DNA of 64,000 bases, from assembly GCA_028697205.1 (NCBI GenBank), contig JAQVFO010000002.1:62001-126000 (forward strand), read 5' to 3'. The stretch is from Candidatus Altimarinota bacterium (GTDB lineage: Bacteria; Patescibacteriota; Gracilibacteria; BD1-5; UBA6164). The notes under the pieces were generated by a model. That model saw only the letters and a program-made list of their open reading frames with translations, was not told where the DNA came from and did no database searches. Below are positions 32,981 to 45,525 of this stretch, piece by piece (within the stretch, counting starts at the first letter, position 1; every line of letters begins with the position of its first letter). The translations under genes and the position numbers were made by a program.

Positions 32981-33921
32981 TTCATTATTTTATCAATAAT
33001 TATTTGTTTTTCTTCTTTTGTAAGTTTTTGAGGATTCAACTTAACATAATTATAAAACTCTTCCATTTTCCAAACTCAAGAACATATACTATTTAAATCA
33101 CAATTATTACAAATATCTAATTTATCATGCTCCCAATGTCATCAAGTTTGTCTTACTGTTTCTCTTTCATCTAAGAAATGTACCATTCTTTCTTCATTTT
33201 TAACAATCTTTCTAGTTTCAGTTGAAGCCCATTCATATCATCTCATAAAACAAAGTGGAAGTCTTTCAACTCTAAAAGTTCTTCAAGTAGATTCTAAAAA
33301 ACTCATAGCTTTTATAATTGATTCTCAAGCTATATCATAATCTGGCAGTGTAGAAAGTGCAGTTTTTGTTTTTCTCATCATTAAAGGATCTAAGTTATTC
33401 CAAACAAAATGCCTAATTTCAGGAAAATTTTTAACTATAAATTTTACCGTTTTATCTAAATGATTCTGATTATATCTATTTATAACACAATTTAACTGAA
33501 CTCTAATTCAAAGCTTTATAGCATTTTGAATTGATTTTAATAGTTTTTTGTATGATCATTGAGTATCAGTTAAAAAATCATGAATTTCTTCAATATAAGA
33601 GTAAAGTGAAAAATGAATTAATGAAAGTCATGCATCTCTTAATCTTTTTACATAATCAAAGCTGGAACACATCATACCATTTGATATAATTCTACAATCC
33701 ATATTATGTTTTGTACTATATTCTATCCATTTAGAAAGATTAGGAGATAATGTAGGTTCTCATCATGTAAAAATAATTCATTTATAATCTCTGGAAATAA
33801 AATCATCAATTAATTCATATCATTTTTCTAAACTAATATTTTTTCAATTACTTGGGTTACTACAAAAATGACACGAATTATTACAGTGTCTATTTACTTG
33901 TATGTAACCTATATTTGCCAT
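32977..33921 (-). CDS. Radical SAM protein A (HxsC-like), last of the array
   Basis: 314 residues. N-terminal CNNSCHFC cluster motif, then GIIFTGGEPTLSPNL and IHFSLYS. C-terminal extra Cys set CNNCDLNSICSGVGKMEEFY, the pattern shared with its paralogues. An acidic/basic tail follows. It stops at TAG, overlapping the convergent A24 gene by 4 bases, and follows gene B after 4 bases. Together these place it in the same transcript as the nitrogenase-like genes. Confidence 0.85.
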
Positions 33922-33925
33922 AAAA

Positions 33926-35194
33926 TTAAATTATTGGTTGTAAAATATCAAATCAGTAACTTCTAATAAAATTTATATGAATACCATTACATTCATTATT
34001 ATACTTACATTTAGTACATCTTAAAGACTTTTTTCTATAAAGATTATTTATGTATTTTTTTGTATAATCATCTATTGTAAATTTTGGATTCAAATCACCA
34101 TAAGTTACATAAACTCATGTTCATCATAAACATTTTGGAATATTTATAAGTTTTTGTTTCTCCATTTTTAAATAATTTATAAAATCTTCTTTTGTATTTC
34201 AATATTTTTCAAAAACCTGACTTGGAAATTCTTCTCAATTAATTAGTTTATAAGCTTTTATGTTTTCATTATTTTTTTTATTAATTCATGCTAAAAAATC
34301 ATGACAATAATCATGAATAAAACAATAATCACAACTTTCTCAAAAACAAGTTGGTTTTTTAAGTCACTTTGACTCTATAAATAAAGAAAACATATTATAC
34401 GCCTCTCACATTACTTCTGATTTTATTTTTCTTGGATCTTGTATCAAGTCCTCATATCATTCAAAAGCCTCTATAGGAAAACGATTAGTCCACATATACA
34501 TTCATGGTATTTTTGATAATTTCCATGTTTCTTGTAAAGATAAAATATTTTCTTTTATATCATAAAATAATTTATCTTTATTTTCTTTAAATCATCTACC
34601 AAAAGGAATAATTTGAAGAATATCAAATTCATAAATTCATAGCTTAATAAAAAATTTCACAATATCTGGTAAAAATCTTACATTGATCTTATTTACTACT
34701 ATATCAACATTTAATATAATATTTGGATAATTTTTCTTTATAAAAATTAATCACTTTAAAGATTTATTAAATGCTCAAGGTGTAGCTACTAAATAATCAT
34801 GAAGTTTAGAATTATGTCAATGAAATGAAAAAGTTACTTCCTCAAGCCCAGCATCAAAAACTTTTCTACAAAAGTTTTCATTTGCAAACATATTACCATT
34901 TGTAACTGTCTGAATTCTATTATATCAAATTTCTTTTGCAAAAGATATATACTCTGCAAATTTTGGATTTATAGATGCTTCTCCTCATGAAATAATAATC
35001 CTATTTTCACATCATGTTTTAAATCAGTTTTTTATCTCTTTCTTTATTGTTTCTTCATTTGGGAAAGTTCAATTTTGAGCATCTGAATCAAGACAAAAAA
35101 CACACTTATTATTACATGCTGAAGCTATACGAACCCAAATACGATTTTGTTTAATTGTCTTTTCTTTAGATAAAAGATTCTCTTTATTTTTCAT
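33926..35194 (-). CDS. Radical SAM protein B (long HxsC-like form)
   Basis: 422 residues, about 100 longer than its paralogues. CNNKCVFCLDSDAQNG holds the SAM cluster; IIISGGEASINP replaces GGEP by GGEA. The C-terminus has two Cys groups: CFGESCDYCFIHDYC near residue 275 and CTKCKYNNECNGIH near 400, enough for one or two auxiliary Fe-S clusters (SPASM/twitch-like). Its start overlaps the end of the NifD-like gene by 11 bases, indicating translational coupling to that protein. Confidence 0.85.
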
Positions 35195-36431
35195 TTTTAT
35201 TTGTTAAAATTTTATTATAAATTCTATTTATAAAATTCATTCATCATTTTATTCAATAATATGGATTATTTGTAAAAACATGATAAAAATATGATGGGAA
35301 AGAAAATTCTAGTATTTTACCATCATAAATATTTACTCAATTATTTCTAATTGAAATAATTAAATCAATATCATTGGAAAAATTACCTCAACAAACTTCA
35401 GATATCACTTTATATTCTAAATTATTTTTAATATGCTTTTCGCTTCAATTTATATAAATCTCTAAAATTTCCAGTCATAAAGTATTAGAAAAATCAATTA
35501 TTCCGTCTATCAAAAATGGGTCTCAATAATAAGATATTTTTTTTCAGATAAATTCTTCTCTCACAACATGCTTTATAATTCAAATACCATTTTCTATTAA
35601 TTCTTTTTTGATAAAACCTTCAATTTTTTCTTTCTCCAAATTAAAATATTCTCAAACTTTATTTATAAAAGCTATTGTTTTGTTTAATCAAAAAGGGATA
35701 TCTAATTCAAGTAAATCAATTCATAATCTGTTTGCTATTTTTTTTGCTGCTTTTCTTCAATAAGGCAAAGATATTATAGTTGATGCTTCTTTTACCTTAA
35801 GTATTTCATCAAAATTTCATCATTCAAGCCAAACTGAAACAACTTTAATTCAAAGTGACTCAAATATATTTTTCAATTCTATAACATTTCATTTACAATC
35901 TCACTCATTTCTATCAAACATATTTCAAACTATTGCAACTTTATTTACTCAAGGATTACTTCATGAAATATCTATATTTTTGGAAAGTGAAAAAAGTAAA
36001 TCACTATATCATTCAAGCCAACAATCTGTCATAGATCTTGAAGGAACATTAAAAATATTTTTTTGTGGGAATTCTTCTCTAACAATATTTATAAGTCAAT
36101 CATAATCTGCTCAAACTACTTGACTCATCGGCATAGAACTAACAAAGATTAAATTTGTATAATCTTTTGATGCCATATTTGAAAGTGTTTTAACAAAAGA
36201 TGAATTTCTATTATCAATAACATTATCAACATCAGATATTGTAGATAATATTCTGTGTTCTCAATTTGGTTTTCTAAGTGTTGAGTTCAAATCATGATTT
36301 AATTCAATATTATCAACTTTCATAAAAAAACAATCTGGGGAATCAACCCATAAATAAGCATCTTGTATTGCATTAATTCATAAAAGAACTCAAGTTAAAT
36401 AACTATTTGGTAGTATTTTATGTTTTTCCAT
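35184..36431 (-). CDS. Nitrogenase-like component 1 protein, NifD type
   Basis: 415 residues. PF00148-type pattern: VDSPDCFFMK (first cluster-region Cys), a run EHRILSTISDVDNVIDN like the ENRI...DVVFG region, FVSSMPMSQVVGADYDGLI where the usual Cys of s-C-p-x-x-I-G-D-D is Ser, TDCWLEGYSDLLFSL, VAIVGNMFDRNEGD at a second Rossmann domain, and the C-terminal PYYGIKGGMNFINRI resembling G-Y-x-G-A-x-N-x-x-x-R-I. It lies between the NifK-like gene and radical SAM B, overlapping the latter. Loss of a P-cluster Cys argues against N2 fixation. Substrate unknown; a substrate-reduction role in peptide or cofactor chemistry is inferred. Confidence 0.82.
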
Positions 36432-36441
36432 AATTTTCTAA

Positions 36442-38337
36442 TTAAAAATATTTTGAAAAATTTTTGTAATAATCTATTTCTATGAGTTTAATCATATAAT
36501 TTATAGTATCAAGTGCTCATAAATATCATTCTTTAAATGCCCTAATATTGAAAAAATTAACTCAATTTTCATAAAATCTATTCTCAGTATAAATATCTGA
36601 ATAAACTAAATTAATATTTAATTTATCAATTTTATCTTTCATTTCTTGTTCTGAAGAGAAAAAATTTATTGTATATTCTTCAGTTTTTACTTTATTTTTT
36701 ATAAGATTACTGATAACTTTCTGATTAATATCTTCTTCTGTAAATCTTATTTCATTATTTACAATAAAATATTCTTTTAAGTTATCATAAATCAAAAAAT
36801 CAATTCAAAATCACATTTCTTCAAGAAAATCAATAATATCAACATTGTTGTTGTAATCAGAATCAAAAAATGTTTCTAGTTGTTTTTTTCAAAGAAAAAT
36901 CAATCAAATTCTGTAATTTTTTGATTTTATATAATCTGATTTTTTAGAGAAATCTTCAATAATTTTTATATTTTCATTTGATATAAAATATTTTTCTCAA
37001 AAATATTTATAAATTTCATCAAACCACTCATCAGTTTTTTTTATTCAATATGGATAATTAGGAGAAATATAATCAATTCACATATTTTTGAAAGGATATT
37101 CAAAAATTTCCTCTTGAAATTTATTATTTGAAAAAACAAATAATTCAGTTTCATAAAGTCTTTGCAATAATTCTATATTTATAGTTGGAATAAAAATCGC
37201 ATTTAAACTTACATTATTTTCTTTTAGTGAAAAATATAGTTTTTCTAAATATTTATTTTCATGATATCAAAAAAGTGAAATTGATTTTTTATTTTTTTTA
37301 AATTTTTGTTTACTAATCTGATCTAAATAATCTTCCAATAATGAAATTTTCTGTTCAAATGGAGTTTTTTCTAGCTGTCCTTTAAATATAAATGGAATTT
37401 TTATATTTTGTTTTGTTTTTTCCAAAATAGATTTTATATCATCTCAAATAACTCTTGGGACACAACAACAATTGAAACTCAAAAGTTTTAAACTTTCTTT
37501 TTCAATTTGACTAGCTAAATAATCTAATGAAGAAGAAAGCTTCTCATTTCATTTTCACATCACAATATCATCTTCTGATAAATCTGTAAATACAGAAACT
37601 CAAGATTTTGAATCTTTTTTTAAAATTATATTTTTTTCTTCTTCCGAAAGGTAAAAATATTTATTAAAAGTATGATCATAAAATCAATTTGGATATGAGA
37701 AAAAAGTAAATTCCTTATCAGGATCAACACTTGGTCAAATTGCCAAACATTCTCTTTCTGAATGGTGAATGTATCAATGTGCAACATTTAATTCAATACT
37801 TTGGTCAATATTTCTAAGAACTCATTCTGGAACAATAAATCTAAATTTGTGAGTTTCATGTCACCAATCTTGAATTATAGAAAACGGAGGTCTATTTGCT
37901 TTCCAAAATATTTGATAGTATTCTTTTTTGGCTTTGTAATCTTTTGATAAGATTTCTAAAAAATATTTAAAAGTTAAGTCTTTTCATTTTTTTGAAAAAT
38001 AAATTAAAAATTTCAAAGATTCGTTATCATTTGGTTTATAATGAACTCAAGTACAAATATTATCTGTACAAAATTCTCAATTACATTTTTTGTTTCAAAA
38101 ATTATCTTTTATATAAAAGTCAAATTGGTCTTTTCAATCTTTACTTGATAGTAAAATTCTGAATTTATCTTGTTCAAATACTAAATTATTTATTGAAAAT
38201 TTTTCTCCAAAATCTTTGTCAACCAAGTTAAATAACTTAAAAAAACTATTTTTTATAAAAATAGAAGGAGTGTATCTTTTTCACAAAAAATCTTCTGGAT
38301 TAATAATTCTATTTTTTATTATTTCTTCTCTATTCAT
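36442..38337 (-). CDS. Nitrogenase-like component 1 protein, NifK type, with N-terminal extension
   Basis: 631 residues. Residues about 1-250 form an extension rich in aromatic residues, with CNGEFCTDNIC and HHSERECLAIGPS. After it the nitrogenase fold is plain: SVFTDLSEDDIVMGKGNEKL, LLSFNCCCVPRVIGDDI (the T-C-x-P-x-x-I-G-D-D motif with Cys kept), ISPNYPYGIKKTDEGF, a Rossmann GLIFLGKK, and the end ENGVNFFNIRAFKEGYLGAL (G-Y-x-G-A). The extension contains no radical SAM motif. It is 10 bases upstream of the NifD-like gene, so both are probably made as a pair. Confidence 0.82.
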
Positions 38338-38432
38338 AATTTTGAAATTTTTAATACTTAAAATTGGTTTAACTTAATTTTCTCAAAATATATCAAGATA
38401 AAGCTTATAATACCAATTATATTTTTCTTTTA

Positions 38433-38779
38433 TTAAGCATTTGTAACATGTTGTCTTTTTAGCATCATTTTTATTTTATATATTTTTGAGCTTAGATTAT
38501 TTTCATAATTATTTTCTTTATAATTTAAAATGTTTTTATCAAATGAAGATCTATCAATTTCATACAAAATACATAAATAAAGCCCAATTTCTCAATTATT
38601 ATTTGAGAAATATTCTAAAAACAACAAAATTCTCTTTTTCTTTTTAAACTTGGCAAAAAGGAGCTCATTTCAAAGAAATTAGTATTTTCTAAATTTGAAA
38701 TTAATTTATCAACTTCTTTTAATTTATTATTTTTTAGAAGGTAAATAAATTTTGCATTTATTTTTTCAAGTTCTTGCAT
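38433..38779 (-). pseudogene. Small gene with an apparent -1 frameshift
   Basis: ATG 38779 opens MQELEKINAKFIYLLKNNKLKE, ending at TAG 38615 after 54 codons. A second frame, open from about 38670 to TAA 38433, continues convincingly (GNELLFAKFKKKKRILLFLEYF ... NNNGEIGLYLCILYEIDRSSF, cut here). Joining them by a -1 shift near 38670 gives a 110-residue helical, basic protein. It lies between the NifH-like and NifK-like genes with no room for another gene, so it may belong to the complex. Programmed frameshift, sequencing error and pseudogene remain open. Confidence 0.5.
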
Positions 38780-38790
38780 TTATTAAAAAA

Positions 38791-39606
38791 TTAAATTTCT
38801 AAATTTTTAAAAAATTCTTCAAATTCTTCATCTCACATAGGTGTTGGTAATTTTTTTTGAGCCTTTGTTATTGAAACTATATCATCATTTAATTTGTAAA
38901 AAATTTTTATAACATCACTATCTGGAGCATATTCAGCTAAACTCATAGCTTTGTATTCAGCCATAGCAATTACATCGCTTCTTGGTATCCAAACAATGAT
39001 ATCTAAATTTATTTTATTAACAAAAGCTTCAATAACTTTCTTATTTATATTATTATCTCTAGCATTTACAATAACTCATCAAACATAAATTCAATTGCGG
39101 GAATATTCTAAAACTGCTTTACAAATATTATTACAAGCATACATACTCATTATTTCTTCAGAAATCACAATAAATACTTTTTCTCAATATCAAACTCTAA
39201 GCGGTGAAGCAAATCCCCCACAAACTACATCTCATAAAACATCAAAAAGTATTACATCATAATCAGTTTTTAATAAATCTACATCATCAAAGATCTCAAA
39301 CATTTTAGAAATTCATCTTCATGCACACCCCGTTCAAGGAATTGGACCTCAAGCCTCAATACAATCAATTCAATTAAATCATCTAATTACTAATTCTTTT
39401 ACATCAACAAAATCATCATTTGATTTAATCATTTCCATAACAGGGGTAATCTTTTTTCATTGTAATAATTTTTTTGTTGAATCTCTTTTTGGATCGCATC
39501 AAATTTGTAAAACTTTTTTTCATTTTAGTGAAAAACAAGCGGATATATTCGTCGAAATTGTTGATTTTCATATTCAGCCTTTTCAATAAATTGCTATTCT
39601 TTCCAT
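38791..39606 (-). CDS. NifH-like ATPase (nitrogenase reductase family)
   Basis: 271 residues. P-loop GKGGIGKST at 8-16; GCDPKRDST at 36-44; the two Fe-S ligands C94 (GTGCAGRG) and C129 (VVCGGFA), 35 residues apart as C97 and C132 in NifH; switch regions with DVLGD. This is the NifH/BchL/CfbC family, not a plain ParA, because both cluster Cys are kept. As a homodimer it would hold one 4Fe-4S cluster and feed electrons to the NifD/K-like pair downstream. It follows radical SAM C by 6 bases. Every P-loop Gly except none would be lost without UGA=Gly. Confidence 0.92.
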
Positions 39607-39612
39607 AATTTT

Positions 39613-40584
39613 TTAGTTAGTAATAGGATTTATTTCTGATAAAGAGTAAATTTGTTTGTATTCTTTCCAAACTCACTCACAAATATCATTATATTTGCAT
39701 TTCTTACATTCTTTTTTCTTGGTTTTCAATATATTTAATCTCCTATATTTCCACTTAAATCTTTCTTTCTCATCATCTATATTTACATGATCAATTTGGT
39801 TTATAATATCAAATTGCTCTCATAAAAATCTTTTTACTAAACTATCCGTATTTTTTTTACCAATTTTATAAAAAATACAAGGAGGAACAGTATCAAATGT
39901 TATTCTAATATTATATTTTATGGAGATGTAGATAAGTTTTTTTAAATATGGTAAAAAATCAGTATACGAAATTGCAAGTTCTTCCCATCATTTAATAAGA
40001 CCATCTGAATCAGATAACCGAATAAAATTTATTCTTATATCATTAATTCATTTTTTATAATAGAATAATACTGTATCAAGTATCTTTTCTAAATTTAGTT
40101 TATTTAAAACAATATTTATTGAGATATTGCTTTTAAGGGTTCCATCTTTTTGAAGTTTTTGAAAATTTTTAATTGCTTTTAGCTTTCTTTCCAATCATCA
40201 TGGAATTTTTGTTATATAATCTTCTGTTTCTGAAATATGTGAATGAATTGAAATATTTATTCTGGTAACTCACGCATCAACTATTTGGTAAGCATATTCA
40301 TAGTTTGAAAAAAGCATTCAATTTGTAATGACATTGATACTTTTAAATCATAATTCTTTAGAATATGAAATTATATCAATTATTTTTGGATGAATTGAAA
40401 TATCTCCTCATAAATATCAAACTGAATTAAACCCTTGTTTAGCATAATATTCAAGTTTGTTTTTTACATATGATAAATCCGCCAGCTTAAGCATGTCTGG
40501 ACGAGAATTTCAGCTCATACAAAAAATACATCTATTATTGCAGGCTTTTCATATATTTAACTCAATATGTTTTATAGAAATCAT
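39613..40584 (-). CDS. Radical SAM protein C (HxsC-like)
   Basis: 323 residues. Begins KHIELNIGKACNNRCIFCMS, very like paralogue I, so the two are recent duplicates. The SAM-binding motif is GYLGGDISIHP, with G-G-D in place of G-G-E. NISIHSHISE is the substrate-side strand. C-terminal Cys set CKKCKYNDICEGVGKEY. It overlaps gene D by 50 bases and is followed after 6 bases by the NifH-like gene. Confidence 0.86.
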
Positions 40585-41488
40585 CACAAAAATTATTTAA
40601 TATTAAATCAACATATTTCACAGATTTAAGAACTAGTGAAGTATATTCTTTTTTTAATATATCTCAAATCAATATTAGATAACTTTCTACAAATATATGA
40701 TCATTAAAATCAAACTTTAATCAGTTAAAAATATCACCGATTTTTAACTGATTTTTATACATCTCAAACTTTCAAGATAATATTAAATTAGTTCAATATA
40801 TAATACCATCCGTATCAATAACCAATCATAAATTAAAAAATGAAACATCACTATAATTTTCTAGATTCACAAGTTTAAAATGATTTCAAGATTTATAAAA
40901 ATTAAATACTTCCTCAAATCAATTTTTTAAGTTTATAAATCACTCTTTTGACCACTCCTCATAATAAGCTGGTAAAAAATTAAACTTTCTGACTCATAAA
41001 TCATAAATAAATTTAAAGTTTTTAAAAAAAGTTTTTGAATTTTTTGATGTAATTACTTGATTCACTCTTACGAAATCAGCATACTTTTTTGTATTTTTTA
41101 TAATTAACTCTCAGCTATTAAATCAATTTTCTAAAATTCTATTTTCTCATAAAATATCTAAATCTCAGTCAATAGAAAAAGTTAAATTTATATTATTTTC
41201 CTTTGAAAAAATAATAAAATTTTCATCAACTAAAGTAGTATTTGTTGTTATATAAAAATTTGGATTATATTTCTTTGGAAAATTTTTTATTATATCTTTA
41301 ATAAATTTTTTTTTTAATAATGGCTCACCACCAAAAAATTTAACTTTTTCTATTATAAAGTTATTTTGTTCTAAAAATAATAAACTTTGATTTATAATTT
41401 CCTGTGAAATACTATTTTTATGTTTATAAACATCACAATATTTACAACGAAAATTACAATCATAAGTTAGGATATATATTAACTCCAT
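40535..41488 (-). CDS. Radical SAM protein D (no C-terminal Cys set)
   Basis: 317 residues. CNFRCKYCDVYKHKN and VKFFGGEPLLKKKFI define the radical SAM core; the C-terminus lacks the CxxC...CxG signature found in its neighbours and instead shows VIDTDGIIYGTN and KIGDIFNG, the turn seen in SPASM-type peptide maturases just before their clusters. It therefore forms a separate subgroup. Its 3' end overlaps gene C by 50 bases. Confidence 0.85.
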
Positions 41489-41490
41489 AA

Positions 41491-42405
41491 TTAAAATTTA
41501 TAATATTCTAAATATTTTCTAAATATTCAAGTACAAGGATTAGTTTTCCATTTACAATCATTACACATTTCTACAAAAGTTCTTTTTCTTGAATTATCTG
41601 GACTATAAATATCTTTTAAAACTATTTTTCAATCTTTTGTTGTAAATCTTTCTATAGTATGTCTTTCTTCCCAATGTTCATCATTAGAATAATCATAATA
41701 TAGTTCTCATAATATACAAGTTGGTAATCAAAAAAATCTTAATGTTAAACTATTTTCGTTACAATAATTAACTATTTCTGGAATATATTTTTTAAATTCA
41801 TATAAATCAAATACTAACTCAGAAAATGTGTGATCTGCCAATCATTCTGGAGCAATATTTGAAATCAAAATTTGTTTGACATCAATATATGTACTTTTTA
41901 TAAATTTAATGATTTCCATTATATTTTGATAATTGTATTTATTTAAAACAATATTTGAAAAGAAAAAATTATTATTTGTCTTATATTTTATAATATTTTT
42001 TGAAATATAGTTCTTATAAATATCAAAATGGTTTTTTAATCATGTTTGTTTTTTTACTGTTTCTTCATCATACCAATGAATTGATAAAGACAATTCATCT
42101 ATATATTTTAAGGCTTCTTTTGCAAAATTTTCTCAAGCAAACATAGTTCAATTTGTTCAAACATATATCTTATATCATAGCTTTTTTGTAAACTTTAAAA
42201 GTTCTAAAAATCAAGAAATAATAGTAGGTTCTCATCAAGTAAAATTTACATGATTAAATCATTGTTTTCTTCTATCTACCAAAATAGTTTTAATTTGCAA
42301 TATTGTTAGAGGAGAGGTTCTATATTTTTGTAACCTATCATACTCGCTACAAAATATACAATTATGATTACATATATATGAGATGTGGAATTCTAATCTT
42401 TTCAT
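41491..42405 (-). CDS. Radical SAM protein E (HxsC-like)
   Basis: 304 residues. CNHNCIFCSEYDRLQKY, NFTGGEPTIISGF, LSLSIHGYDEE. C-terminal MCNDCKGKTNPCTGIFRKYLE. It follows gene F after 1 base and precedes gene D after 2 bases. Same two-cluster architecture as A, C, F, G, I and J. Confidence 0.85.
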
Positions 42406-42406
42406 T

Positions 42407-43261
42407 TTATATAGGGTTAAACTCATTATCTCAATGCAAATCTAAATATTCTTTATAAACTCAAGTACATAAATTATTTTTATATGCACAAGAATCACAT
42501 TTTTTTCAATAATAAAAAATCTTGTTTTGCTTTTCTATTTCTATTTTATATGGTGATATTTTTATCTTATTTCAAATATGCCCTTTTGAATAGTTTATCA
42601 ATATTTTATCTAATTTTGACATTCATATTTTTAAACATGGTATCCTAAAAGGTAAAATATTATTTTTATCATATTCATTTATGTCTGATAATTTTATAGA
42701 AAATAATTTATAATCTAATTTATTATCTTTATATGGGTAGTGTGCAATAATTCTTGATTTTTTAAATACACCTTCAAAACTAAATGGGTAATTTTGCTTA
42801 ATTAAAATTGTATGAAAATAATATTTTATTCATATTTTTGAAATATTTTCTATTGCTTGTTTTAATTTAAAATAAGCTCAATCTTTTCCGGTTACTTTAT
42901 CATGAATTTCATCATCTCAGTAAATAGGAATATATAATCATTTAACTCCTAAATCATAACATTTTTTTGCAAAGTCATAATCAGAAAATCTTTCTCATGT
43001 AGTTTGTATATATATATCTTTAATTCATAAATTGTTTAAAAATTCTAAAAATTCAAAGAAATAAGTAAAATTTGTAGGCTCATTTCATATTAACATACAT
43101 TCAGTAAATGATTTTCTTCCTATAAAAACTAAAATCTTTTTTTTAATTTCATTAAAATACCAAGAATGATTGTCCTTATTCATTCATTCTTTAAAGTATC
43201 AATGACAAAAAATACACTTTTGAGTACAATCTCAAGATAAATTAATTACTATTGGTAACAT
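42407..43261 (-). CDS. Radical SAM protein F (HxsC-like)
   Basis: 284 residues, the shortest of the set. CTQKCIFCHGYFKE is the cluster motif; MLIGNEPTNFTYF carries G-N-E-P instead of G-G-E-P. C-terminal CDSCAYKNNLCTGVYKEYLD. Five bases separate it from gene G. Variation in the GGEP motif suggests relaxed or altered function. Confidence 0.83.
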
Positions 43262-43266
43262 ACAAA

Positions 43267-44181
43267 CTAAATATTTATAAAACTAATTCACTTATTTCAG
43301 TATAGATTAATATATTCTTTCCATACTCCACCACAAAGTCATTTATAAATACATTTTTCACATTCTTTTATATACTCCTTGTTATTATCATCTCTTTTTA
43401 TTCATTTTTCAATAAGATCTTTTCATTCATTAACCTCTATACAATTTTTATTATAGTAATTCCATCACATAATGCAAACTGGTAATCAGCAATACGGATT
43501 GTTTACTATTAATCACAAATTATATGTATAATCTAATATTCAAGTCAATTCTTTATTTATTGTTTCATAATCAAGCATTAAATTTATATTTTTTTTAGCT
43601 TCTCAGTGAGGTTGAATGAATGACAAAGATATATATTTAATAAATGGAAATTCAATTTTAATAAAATCAAAATACCCTTTTAAATCTTTATAATTTTTTT
43701 TACTAATTACAGGATTCAATATAATTTCAATATTCTCATATTTTCAAAGATTTTTTATATTATTAACAACTATATTAAATACTCAATTTAATCAAACATA
43801 CTCTTCAAAAATATCTTTTTTATGTGAATGAAAACTTATGAAAAATTTATTAACTCAAGAATTAACTAATTTTTCAACAAGTTTTTCATTCAACAGAGTT
43901 GCATTCGTTTGAAGTTCAATATATTTAATTCATAATTTTTTAATTCATAAAACTATCTTATCTAAGTCTTTTCTTAAAGTTGGTTCTCATCATGATAAAG
44001 TAATCTTAACATCATTAACTCATCACTGACTTTTAATTACTTTTTGTACTTCTAGTAATATTTCAAAAATAGTTTTCTCTTTAAAATTTGGTTCTGTTTC
44101 ATTTGTTACATTACAAAAACTACACTTTTCATTACAAAGCATATTTAAACGAATGAGATATGAACGAATGTTATTAGACAT
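43267..44181 (-). CDS. Radical SAM protein G (HxsC-like)
   Basis: 304 residues. CNEKCS plus FC completes the cluster motif; LSGGEPTLRKDL and FFISFHSHKKD follow. C-terminal CEKCIYKGLCGGVGKEYINLYG. Stop is TAG. Its start overlaps the end of gene H by 8 bases. Confidence 0.86.
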
Positions 44182-45517
44182 TGTTATTTCAATTATTATT
44201 AATAAGACTTTTCTTTATAAAGCTTTTTTTCTCAGTTTCATTCAAAAAATTATTAAATAAATACAAAAATAATACATATCTATTTTTCTCTATAACTTTT
44301 ATAAAATTTCATTCAATGCTCAATATATTTTTTTTAAGTCACATTGAGATTTCTTTTAAGAATACATCGGATAAATTTTCTCAAAAAGTTAAATTAAATC
44401 ATTCTAAACTAACTCTACCATATAAATCTAGTCAATAAAAAATGTAATATAACATTTCATCTCTAATTGTTATATTATATTTTTTTACATTATTTTTTGT
44501 ATTATATTTATCTAAATCAAAATTTATATAATACTCTTTACCAAATACATTTCATACTGCAGTTGGTCAAAGTCAGATTACAGATCTTCATTCATAAAAG
44601 TGATTAAAATGATATTTTTTATCTTCTAAATATTTATGATTATTTCTTATCAAAAAAAATGCTGTTGAAAAAACTTTTTCATTATACATATAATAATCTG
44701 TGTCTGTACTAATTTGATTAATAAATTCATAATATCTTTCAATAATATTATTATAAGTATTTACCATCATATCTTTTGAAATTTTTTTTCAATATACAGT
44801 CATTTGTAATGGAAATACGCATATATTATCAATATCAATAGATTTTAAAAATTTGAATGTATTTATTTCATCTTCAAGGGTTGATCATGGTAATCATAAA
44901 ATCATATCAGATGAAACTTCTTTAAAATTCTTTGACTTAACATAATTAATTATATTTACATATTTATCAATATAACCTTTTCCTTTAAATCTATTTACAT
45001 CTTTTATTATATTTTCATTTACAGATTGAATTGGTATTTTTACCATATCAAAACCATAATTTTTAATCAAATCAACTTTTTCATTATTCAAATAAAGATG
45101 ATTTAACTCTATAGTATGGACAAATCAATCTTTAAAATTAAAATATTTATATAACAGCTTAAATAATCTCTCCATCTCATCATAGCTTAATATGTTTGGA
45201 GTTCATCATCAAATCCATAAAGCTGATATATCAATTTTTCAATAAGTTATGAAATAATATTCCATAATTTCCTCTAGTTTTTTTAGAAATAGAGATATTT
45301 CGTTTTTATTATATTTTGTTTTATTACAATGACAATAATCACATATATCATTACACCAAGGAATATGTAAATATATATCAATCCTTTTTCAACTATTTAT
45401 TACATCCTTATAATCATTAATTAAATCTTTTATATTATATTCAATATATGTTTCTCTTTCAAAAGGGAGTAATGTATATAAATAAAATCCCTTGAAAATA
45501 GAATATTTATTAATCAT
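44174..45517 (-). CDS. HemN-like radical SAM protein H
   Basis: 447 residues. HIPGCNDICDYCHCNK gives CxxxCxxCxC, the coproporphyrinogen-III-oxidase-like motif, and GIGGGTPNILSYDEM and IELNHLYLNNEKVDLIKNYG follow the HemN/HemW plan. The C-terminal half is divergent from HemN. No other heme-pathway gene is present, and three further paralogues (K, L, M) stand in the same array, so a peptide-modifying or methyl-transferring role is more likely than heme synthesis. Confidence 0.84.
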
Positions 45518-45525
45518 AGAAATTT

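Noticed and set aside
38791-39606. UGA read as Trp (code 4) as in Mycoplasma
   Set aside because: It would turn the NifH P-loop and the L4 glycine-rich loop into Trp runs; Gly restores the motifs exactly.
38791-39606. NifH-like gene as a ParA/MinD partition ATPase
   Set aside because: Both 4Fe-4S ligands with NifH spacing are present, and nitrogenase-like component 1 genes follow directly.
35184-39606. A true nitrogen-fixing nitrogenase
   Set aside because: One P-cluster Cys is replaced, NifB/E/N genes are absent and the context is peptide modification.
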